This document shows positions 13,041 through 24,085 of a DNA stretch of 64,000 bases, piece by piece. The translations under genes and the position numbers were made by a program. The notes beneath the pieces were generated by a model. That model had not been told where the DNA came from, ran no database searches, and was given only the letters and a program-made list of their open reading frames with translations. Origin of the DNA: Pachyseris speciosa (Eukaryota; Cnidaria; Anthozoa; Scleractinia; Pachyseridae); assembly GCA_016490735.1 (NCBI GenBank), contig JAEMWC010000235.1, positions 175,001-239,000 of the forward strand. Direction: 5' to 3'. Each line of letters starts with the position of its first letter. The first letter of the stretch is position 1.

Positions 13041-16000
13041 ACCAAAACACATCTTTGGGAAAGAGTAATGCTTCAAAGTCATGGATCAACATTATACAAA
13101 AGGGGTGGGAATATGGTCCAGTTCCCTTGGTTTTTCTCTACTTTGCTCCACTTTTACAAACACCTGTAAGCATTCCCAAATCTCAATACATTGTCTGAAC
13201 TGCAGGGGGACATCACTTGGGGCATTACGTTTTTACCTCTCGTTTTCTCTAACTGAGACAATGCACAAAGCATCCAAACCACCTTAGCAACACTCAAAAC
13301 TACACAGCATACAGTGTAGTGGTAATGAATATATTACAATCATATATTTGAACTGCAGATTAAAGAATGAATATGTGAATGATCACCGCAGTTATGACCA
13401 CTACTTAAACAGTAGTGAAAATAAAGCCTGAAAAAAATTCAGGCTTGTATGGGTTCCCGTACAAGCCTGAAATTTTTTCAGGCTTTACTTTCACTACTGC
13501 TTAAGTAGTGGTCACACCTGCAATGATCATTAAACATATTCATACTTTTAAATTATGTGGATTTGTTACCTTCTTCCGGTGGATAACAATTGGTATCACA
13601 CTTTCTATGACAGGAACCCATCTCAAAGGACCTTCATCAGCAGAGAGCGTATTCACCTCAGCAAGAGAACTGAATAACAAAATATATTTCAGTCAGCAAT
13701 TTGAGCATTGTATTGTGTCATTCTACAATGTTTTATAATTTGTTGTAAGACACATTGACAGTAGTGTTGTTACAGAAAACATTCATACTTCCCTAAAAGA
13801 AGGTATTTTGGATTATAATGCTGCCCCCCCCCCCCCCCTCCTCCCCCATCCCCGTTTAGCTTCTCATGAAATTAAAATTCATCTTCAAGATCGATCCAAT
13901 TCCCGAATGAATTTCTAAGCCCTTCCACAGGGGAGCTATTGGTCATTTTCTGGAACCACGCATTGTCCTCTTGACCATTCATACCAAAAACAAACAAAAT
14001 TGACTGCCCAATTAGGGGGACCTTGCTATATCCATAAACTTTTAAGTTATTTACTTTCTACAAAATTAATGTACTTCTTAGGCAATCAGCTTCAGTTGTG
14101 TCAAGGGTCATATAAGCCAAGAAAGTCAAATATGTCTCTGATTTTTGTCTCCTTTTAATGTATAACAAGCTAGCTCCCCTTACTAAAGACCAGTCAAGCA
14201 GGAAACTTATATTTTCCCCAGGGCTGTCATTAAGGTTTTCAGAAGATGGTCTCTCAGAGATAGTAGCCAGTCAAAAATTGAGCAATTCTTCCTATACATG
14301 TTAGCTGTTATATGTTTTACTCATTTTCAGACTGAGAGTAGCCAGCTGATTTTACTATAATAGCCAACTATAAATTAAAGCCGGTTGCCAGCTTCTAAAA
14401 ACAGCCCAGTTACCCTTTATTTAACTCTTGAGTGACTTTACTTCCAATACAACTCAAACATATTCCTTCTTAATCTTAGGAAATTTCCTTGAAATATTAC
14501 ATGGCTGGTACCAGTTTTACTTGCCACTAGTGTGTGCGTCACAGTTTATGTGCGCAAGATTTGAACAACAGGAAAAACAAACACAAATATGGTGGTGCAA
14601 GACTTTCTTCGAACAAGGCTACGTTTGTCCTGTTCAAAAAGAAATTTGCGTTTATCTGAAATACTGAATCGACTCAAGTCGATTCAATTTACATCGGAAA
14701 TTTGTTTCCAGAGATTGACAATGCATATTAAATGCAATCAATCGTGTCAGGAACCAGGAGAATAAGGAGCCAGAATGTCATTTTAATACTGCAAAAGTGG
14801 GATAGCACTTCAATTTTACTTACAGGTAATACATCTCAACACTCTATTATTTGTATGCCTCACCACCTCCTGTTGTTTGTCACGAATCACATTTCCACTT
14901 ATGTCAGAATTCAGCATGCAGTTGACATGTGTTCTGCGAGCAATATAGTCAATTTCATGCTTTTGCTTGGTGTTATTGAACATACTGGTAAACATGCTTA
15001 GTCATGCCACAAGTTGTGGAGAAATTCTTTTAAATGAGCCCAAATGTCTGGCCAAACAGTAAAAACAACAACTGTGGACTATAAATCCACCATACTGAAA
15101 TCAACTTGGCGCGTGGACTGTAAACAAAGCTACAGTAGGTGCCCATGCTTGTACATGTAATGGTTAGCGGCAGTCAGCAAAGCCCATGAGCAAAGGTCAA
15201 ATGCCCAGTGATCCCCTTTTTATTGTTTCAATATTTTTGTCTTGTAAAGAGGAAACATCAAACAATATTCAAGAAAATTCTATCAGACACCACTCATACA
15301 TTGCCTTTTCTTGCCTTAATTATAAAAAATCCGCTTGATAGAAAATTTTTAAAAACATTTTGCAGTTTTCTTTTCAAATGGCAAAAGTAATCATGTGAAA
15401 AAAATAGGGGTTACCGAGTTAGTTTTCAAATTATTAGTGCCAGAAGTTTAAATGCAGCTCTGAATAACCCTCAAACACCATTGCCATGGTAACAGCTGAT
15501 GACATAATAATAGTTATTTTTGGTCAGCAACTAAATGTATAATAATTAAATCTTGCAAAAGTTTTCTTGCTGCCTCGGTTTGCCTTCGAGTTCCTTTCTC
15601 TCAAAGTTTATGTCATGAAAAACCTGAAAACTGGTACCAGCCAGTCCCTAATGTACATTATTATTACTGATTATCTCAAGCCTCTTGTGCAATTTTTATT
15701 TATTTTCAGGCTTTGATTACCATCAAGACTCACAGATAAGCTGCACCCCAACTTTAGCAACTCAAATTTTGGAAAAAAAGTTTTTCTAGTAAAAGTCGAA
15801 AGAAATAATATATTCAAAGTTGAGTCCTAAGAAGTCTTCTGTCTTCTTCAAATGTAAACTCGCCAACATTGAAATGCAAAATACTTCAAAGTTGTACCCA
15901 CAATTTTAGCTCTTTTAATTAGTAGAATAAACATCACTTCCATAACTATAACATATGATTGATGTTATTAGTTTACTTGTTGACGGGTATTTCTTTGTTG

Positions 16001-19000
16001 AATAGACAGTTTTTCACAGAATTTTGCGTCTTCCGTAGCTAGTAGCCATGCAATAGTTCAAACAATGGAAGACTGGACACCGTCAAAGAAACAGTGGGCC
16101 ATTTGCCACATGATTACTCGAGAATAGCGTTAATATTTTCTCACTCATGGAGGATTCATTGCTGTTGAAGTTACAGACTGTTGTCTTGTCAATGCTGTAA
16201 ACAATTTTGTGGGGAATGGAAATTCCATGCTGTCACGTTCTTCTGTTTGAGAAAAGTGACCATAAAGTGTTTATTATAATCTGTTAATGGAGGTTTAGCA
16301 TTGTTTAACAGCGACAGAAATGTGAACTTGAAATATGCTAACACTTGCATTACCAAATGAAGAATGATCCTTGCAGCTGTGAATGCAATTTATGCAATTG
16401 CAAAAAGAAGCCTGAATTTTTTTTTCAAGCTTCTTTTTGCAATTGCATAAATTGCGTTCACAACTGTGAGGATCATTCTTCATTTGATTTCATGCATTTC
16501 CACAGTTCTTATATGATTTATTTCATACATCATTCACACTCTTGCATTACCAACGGCTCTTTTGGGAGCCACCAAACCAACCTCGTTCCCGAAAAAAAAA
16601 ACCTTGTTCCCAAGGTCTTTCCTCTTCCCGCCCCCTGGAGCGAGAGAGAAAAGACCCTGGTTCAGGCTGGTCACGTGTCTCCCAGAATTTGGGAGATTAC
16701 AAATAAACAAGTTGAGGGAAGGGCGGGTTAGCATGAAAGTTGTCTCTACTGAGCCTAGGGGAGAACGGAAAAGTACCGAAAACCAACGAAGCGTGTTATC
16801 CTCCAAACAAAAAAAAAAGTGTTATCAATCCTCGAAGCATGGACCATGTCGAGTGGGATAAATCCTGATAAATCCTCAGCCGCCAAAACAAAATTACAAG
16901 GCGACGGCTAGTGCAACAGCTGAAAGGCAAAACAAAAGTTGTGAACAGCTAAAGGGTAACTACCGCCTGTAGTCAGGATCAAGGCTTGAAGTGATACGTA
17001 AATATTACTTTCTAAGAACACAAGTAAGCAATTGCATGCTAAATGTTTACATTTATAATGGCTTCAGATCACTATCCCTTCATCAGAGCGAAGGGTTGTA
17101 CACAATTCCTCGATTCACTTTGACACGGTGGTCAATTCTTCATTGGTAAGCCAATCAGCACCACAGACGCCAAAATTTTGCATACCACAAAACAAAACAG
17201 CCACTCATTTGCCAAGAGGTTAACGCAATGAGCATTTTGTCAGCCGAAGTTTCTTCGAAATTTATATTTTGCTCGAAGTGGCTCGGAAAGAAGAAGCAAT
17301 AAACAAGCTATATTTTTCAGAGGCTGTAGAAGATCCAAAAGCTTTGACCGTGAAAATCATCGGAGGCGCATTTCACAGGAAACGATTATCATTCAATCTT
17401 CTCAAAATTATGTACCACACCACGTTGATTTGTTACAGCATTAATTCGGATGCGTCAATACTTTAACTGTAGCAAATGAAAACAAAACTTTTACACAGAA
17501 ACCATGAAGAGTCATGGGCATATTAGGACTCTTATAACGGCTGTGCATGTCTGCATCTTTCTCATATGCGGTCTCAACTGGTCGGGAACATGCTGTTCTT
17601 TATATCAGATAAAACACTAAATTGCGGTTGCGTTTCGCATCACTCCATGCTCGCCACCTTTCGATACTAAACCAGTGATCACGATCAAAAGCTTTTTGAA
17701 TATCAGAGAAATAATCTTTTTAGTTCCAATGGATGAGAGTTGTTTTGAAACCGATGACTTTCCCAGATGACTGCATGAAATTGTCAGCGAGTAGAGAACA
17801 CGATAGCCCTAGCTTGGATTGTGACAAAACAAACGGCAACAAAATATTGACAGAAATATAAGGACCTCTCCCTAACGTCTTCAGTTGTCTCAGACACACG
17901 TGCCCAGCCTGAACCAGGGTCTATTCTCTCTCGCTCCAGGGGGCTAGAAGAGGAGAGACCCTGGGAACGAGGTTGCCACCAAACTTTCAAAAGCAATGAC
18001 CAATACTCTGTTTTAGTTTTATGCAGTAGGATATATTAATAAATGTACTTTTCCATAAAAATGTCAATTCATGGAAATTTACAGCACCTTTTCCAAAATA
18101 TTATTAATGGCGGTGTCGCAGATAAGCCGCACCCCTTTTTTCAAACAACAAGTTTTGGGAAAGAGGTGTGGCTTATCTTTGAGTCTTTATGGTAAGAACA
18201 AGTTACTATTAGCAGGCTAGGGCTGTCATAAAGGGACGGAGATTTTCCCTGGCCAATTCTGATAATTCTGGACTAGATCCTTGGCTACTTTCATAGAAAA
18301 ACAGCATATTGACTATTACGACAACAGCTGGATTCCCAGGCTACTTTTTGCACATCCCTGCCTACATAAAAAAATTAGCCCTAATTAGTATTCTTTAGTT
18401 GCTAAGACAAAAAGTCTTCGGTTGCTAATTTATTTTTAGAGAAATTTGATTGACTACTTGTAAACTTTTTCATGTGCAACAAAGGTTACTGTTGTTGTTG
18501 TTGTTGTTGTTAATTTGTTGTAATTTAGTCAAGTGCTAAAATTATTTTAAAGTCTTTTAAATAAAACAAAAATAAAAGAAACAGAATAAAAAAAATATCT
18601 GCTTCTGTCAGCAATTTAGTTTATACATGTAACTTTATTTAAAATCCTACCTCCACCTGACAGACACGTTTGGCATCCCTTTAGATTTCTTTGTCTCAAT
18701 ACTGTTCTCCTTTGTCAGATGCATTTTCTGGTAAAGTTTAAACCTTTCTTCATTTAAATTGTATTTAATATTAATTAAGTTAGAACGACTAAAATTATGT
18801 CTTTATGATGAGTGAGCTTCGTAAGGATTATGTTTTCATATAGCTAAAAATGTTTTTTGTTAATTGATAACAATGAAAATAGAACCAAATTGAAAAGAAA
18901 ATTAAACTGAAATATGAAGAAACTCACCATCATTTTATGAAAATTCATTTTGCAGGGAATCAACTACCAGACAAGAAAATATCCTCAATATATTTGCAGA

Positions 19001-22000
19001 TAACATCAAAGTTTATCATTAGCTCTTGGCTGAATTCATTTATCATCAAATTACTTTTAAAAAACCTAATTTACTTCTCAAGTTTTGTTTTAACAGTGAC
19101 AAATTGAAAATAGTCATTCAAGTAAATTTGTCAGCTTGGAAATAAAATAATGTTGTTCAAATGAACTGTGCCAAAATTCTTGTTTAAATTTAAAAGAAAA
19201 GTTTTTAAATGCTAAGGAGATTTCATAATGGAAATATGTGATCTAGAAAGGTGAATTTTTACAGAAAAGGAGATTATTTATAAAGGAAAACCAGAAATCT
19301 GTATGTTTATGTCTTCACAAGAGGTAAATTAAAACTCATAAAATATAATATTGTTATTCAAAACCAACATCCTGATGACGGTTTTCTCATTGGATATAGT
19401 ACCACTATTATTTTGGATAATATCTAATTGGGAACCTAGCTGAAAAATAATTTACCTTACTGTCAAGTATTAAACAATTAACACTGGGAATTTTGAGGCA
19501 TATGAATGGCTCCCATGAATGTTAACAGCATGTGTTGTCAGAACAAGCTGAGTGCTATAAGAAAATTTAATCACACACGAGCTTATGTTTTTCCCAAGTG
19601 TGTTTTTATGTGTGTGTGTTTGTGTTCACTATATCAAAGAGTGTCAATATCAATTGTTATGTCTTAATATGTAACCATGCAGTGTTCTTTCTATTTTCGT
19701 CTTTGTCTCTTTTGCCTATTTTTGGCAGCTCTTCTACTAAAGAGCTGTTGTCAGGCAACATAAACACACATACATTGTACAAACAACATGCAGCCTAGAA
19801 TGGTGCCAGCATTAATATAGCACGCATCTTATAGTAACCACAAAAAACAGGAAATTAATAATTTACATTCAATAACTCGGTTCTTTGTTCTTGTTCATTA
19901 AATGATTAAAAGGCTGCTGCTAAAAGTAATAGGTGCATGTTTCACTAAGGCTTGAGTTTTGTAGTTACAAAAACTTCAGCCATGGAGTTACATTTCTCTG
20001 TTTTTTAAAGCTTAAGGCCACATGACAAATTGAAACGAAAAACAGAAAGTACAACTTAAAATTCAACATGATGGCTTTTTTCTACTTTCTCTAGAAATAC
20101 CTTATTTTTGTATAGGTATAACACTTATATATGAAAGCAATGATTACCATTTGCATAGCGTTAATTAAAACAGACTATGGTTCTTAAACAATATTGTTAC
20201 AAAAGTAAGGCCGGACAAGAAATTTTAAGTACTGATATTGGAAACTGTGCAGAATGAAACATCTTGAAATTAAATTCACTTATTGTTTGACTTTGTTTGA
20301 TGGTGTTTCATCACACACTCAGTAGGCAGTCTCACTGGCTAAAAGTATATTTCTGTAGAACTGAGAGTTTCCAAGATATTAATAATAATAATAATAAAAT
20401 TATTGCTTATATAGTGCTATTTGCAATTATAGCAATATAACATTCGTAAATTTAACCACTAATCAAGAAAAAAAATTGCTTAAAAAGGAATGTCTTGGTT
20501 CACTTCTTGAAAACTTCTACAGATTCAATAGTGCGTAATTGTAATGGGAGCACATTCCACAAATGCGTTGCTGCTGCCCGAAATGCACGCCAACCCAGGG
20601 TTACAAGCATCTTCCCACTTTGGTGGTTCCAATAAAATGCCTGAATTGCATCTAAGATTATTGAGGAGTTGCATTTAATAGAACTGATAAAAGGTTGCTG
20701 ATATATCTAGGTGTGAGGCCATGAATGGCTTTGAAAGCTAATAACAGAATCTTATATTGAATGCGCGCTTGCACTGGTAGCCAGTGTAACTCATAGAGTA
20801 CCAGAGTTATGTGGGAATACTTCCCAATACCATTATTACTTTGGCGGCAGCATTTTGCATGCATTACAACTTAGCTATTTGTTCTTTGGGAAGGCCGTAC
20901 AATAATTAAGGCACTACAGTAGTCTAGTCTGCTCGTGATTAATGCATGTACCAGATTGATGTGGTCACACATATTATACAGGTTGGGGTCGAGACAGCAA
21001 CCTAGATTTCGAACTTGCAAGCTAGGATTTATCTGAGCTGAACTAGCTACTTTGATGCTCATAGCCTGCAATTTACAAAGTTGCTGCTGAGTTCCAATAA
21101 TCATAAACTCGGTCTCATCATCATTAATAAGGAGTCTGCCCTGGATCAGCCAGCTCTTGATTTTCTTGATGCAACATTCCATCAAACAAACTACATCCTC
21201 CTGGGACGTGCTACTTGTAGGCTTGAAGCTCAGGTAGATTTGCGTGTCGTCAGCGTAACAGTGTGTGTGTGGGAGCTGATCCCCAACAACCGTGAATAGC
21301 TTGGATGCATAGATAACAAAAAGCAAGGGGCCCAGACAGGACCCTTGTGGAACACCACAGTCCAAACTGAAGCGCTCTGAGAGAGATCCCATGACAGAGA
21401 CTTCTGTTAACCAGGTACGACTTAAACCATTCTAAGGCCACTTCACATATCATGAGCTCCTTATTCAGACGTTTTAGCAGAATGTTGTGATTTACTGTAT
21501 CAAAAGTGGTGCTAAGATCAAGCATGACCAGCAATGTGACCTCTTGAGTGTTCATTTTCACGAGAATATCGTTCGTAACTTTAACAAGAGCCATTTCCGT
21601 GCTATGATTTTCACATTATGATGATTGAAACTCTGGGTATAGTGAGTGAGTCATCATATGGGCCGGGTGTGTGTCTGTTCAAACACCGCCTTTTCAACCA
21701 GCTTAGAAACGTACTGCAAATTGCTAACAGGTCTGTAGTTTTTGTATAGGAGGTCTAGCCCAGGCTTCTTCAGTAGTGGAATGTTCAACAAGTGCACGCC
21801 TCCAATCATCAGCAAACAACCCAGACTCAAGTGATAGATTGATCATTTTCGTCAAGATCGGTAAAAGGACGTTGATACAATCCATCACTAGGGGGGTCAC
21901 CATGGAGTCCAGAGTGCAGTTTTTCTTTGCACTGCTGCTGATGAGTTTGAGAACCTCCTCCTCCATAAGGAGGCTGAATTTGCTGAACGGAGGAGGTGAT

Positions 22001-24023
22001 ACTGGGGCGTGGTCATCAGGAGGGGATGGCAACCCTTGCGCCATGTTGTCTAGCTTAGAACCAATGGTCTCAATTTTCTGGACAAAGAAAGTTCCTAGTT
22101 GATTTGCCAGTTTAACACTATTAGTCACAGGAGGGTACACCAACCTGTTGTCCTCCTGGTTGAGGAGCTTCTTCACTGCTGAAAATAGACTGTGCTGATT
22201 GCTACTCTTATCCTGGACAAAGTCATTATAGAATTTGCATCAAGTTTCATTCATCAAAGCTTTCACACTGTTCTTTATTGCTTTGTATGCTAACATATCT
22301 TCCCTTGTGCCGGTATGTCTCTCTCAGCCTTTCACTTCTCCCGCCTTGCTACCTTGATTTCCTCGTTAAACCAAGGGACCAATGGTCTAGAGCATATCAC
22401 TTTAGTACGCAATGGCACGTGCCTGTCGAGAGCTTGAGCTAAGGTTGTGTTATAGCTGTTGACAAGTTCGTCAAGTGTATCGGGAGTGTTTTGACAGAGC
22501 TGTGATGAAGACAATTCAGCCTCTAGCTTTTCCCTGTCCATGTCCTTGATTTTCCTTTAGGACACTTGTTTCACTTTTGGGGCTGGTTTTCCCAACTGGA
22601 GATCACATAAGACAGTAAAATGATCAGAGATCAAGTAGTCAGTTATAGGCTCAACACAGAGCAAAGAGTCCGAGCACCGCGTAATGATTAGATCCAGCAT
22701 ATGGCCAGAGATGTGTGTAGGCTTGTCAACGTGCTGCTCAAGGCCCATCAAAGTCAGTAATTCCAGGAAGCGAGCAGCATCTGGATCACTGGCAACGTTC
22801 ACATGAATATTGATGTCACCAGTGATCAGCAGTGCCTCAGGAGACATAACAACAGATTCCAAATAGACCATAAACTTGTCCATAAACACGCTACAAGTGA
22901 CAGGATGGGCAGCAGAATAGGGAGGGCAGTAAATCACAAATTATCACCCTTAGTTTACTAGACCCGTATTTTAAAATCCATTCACCAAATTTGAACGACA
23001 TGCATTCGCCACTGTCCACTTTCCACTCATCGATAGTTTCATTCAATAACAATGCAATCCCTCCACCTTTTCTTCCACACTCTGTTGTTCAAACAGTTTG
23101 TACCCAGGTACTGTAATCTCTGCTTTATGGGCCATATCCCTTTTGGACAGCCAAGAGTCAGTGATAGCAAAAATGTCAGCACCAGTTGACTTAGCGTAGC
23201 AAGTGAAATCCGGCGATTTGTTTTTAATAGATCTTGCATTCAAGCAGCAGATCCATAAATACCTCCTGGCACATCGGTATTATTGTTCGTTGACAATAGG
23301 AATACTAACAAGGTTGTGAGTTGCAGGTCTATTGAAGGGTCTTGAATAATTTGAGCGATTTGAAATTACGACAGGAATATTTACAGGTAATAAGTTGCTC
23401 GTTTTACCACTAAAAGATCTTGTTTCTGGACCAGGATTCTCGCAAATATCACCAGCCAGCAGTAGAAGATGTACGGCAACTAGCGTCGTGTCGAATAAGC
23501 ATGGTCTGGGTTCGACTTTAAGGATTGGTGAAACGGCTTCCATACTATGTTAACATTGAGTTGAATGTCTCACACTAATGAACCCTGGAAAATGTTGGGT
23601 TGAATTTTGCGAAATAAACCTCGAACACCACTCCCTGTCCAGATTCAGTGCTTTGCATAGCGACCAATGACTGTTAGGGAATTCTGTGTTCATCTTAGGA
23701 GGCTCCAGAGTCAAAATAAAAGTTAAAGCTAGCACTAAAGACGCGGAGCAGTCCAAGGCGCGTCTGCCCGCCATCACTTCTTGAGAATCCTGGACCCAGT
23801 AAGATGCTTAGCAACTGCCTTTTGCACTAATATAAAGCCTCCCCTATATGCTCTTCCAAATGGTAAATGATGTGCAATTCCAGAATGTACCATGTGTCCT
23901 TCACAGATGCTAATTAGAGAAATTCCAAGGAGGAGAAGGGGGTGGGGGTGGGGGCTGTGAATGTTTAGAGTCAAAAGAGGATATAGATGTTTGAAGTTTA
24001 ACTGTAATTTCCAGAGGGGTAGG

Positions 24024-24085
<62 letters not shown>

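Larger units (their letters stand above)
15717..18195. mobile_element. element with TTACCAT...GATAAGC inverted ends, containing later insertions
   Basis: The left end TTACCATCAAGACTCACAGA is complementary to the right end at 18155-18195 (TTACCATAAAGACTCAAAGA when read inward). An internal GATAAGCCGCACCCC copy lies near 18120. The MULE at 16578-17975 and a hairpin MITE at 16357 sit inside. No transposase frame was found, and no convincing target duplication beyond a GA dinucleotide. Confidence 0.5.
20380..23545 (-). mobile_element. broken CR1/L2-like LINE
   Basis: On the minus strand the fragments run in LINE order. An N-terminal leader (23543-23280) contains LLLLAGDICENPGPETRS. APE endonuclease pieces follow (23243-23043, NARSIKNKSPDFTCYAKSTG, FAITDSWLS; 22937-22557, YCPPY, LLITGDINIH, ISDHFTVL). 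Then the RT fingers/palm (21594-21250, LDLSTTFDTVNHNIL; 21392-20871, VPQGSCLGPLLF and YADDTQIY) and the C-terminus (20864-20658, HWLPVQARIQYKILLLAFKA). Frames change at least six times. The 3' end is a TTA-rich microsatellite at 20380-20399. Same strand as sif, inside its 11-kb intron. Confidence 0.88.

Noticed and set aside
14428..15001. Two plus-strand open frames in the sif intron.
   Set aside because: No motif, low-complexity composition and antisense to the host gene.
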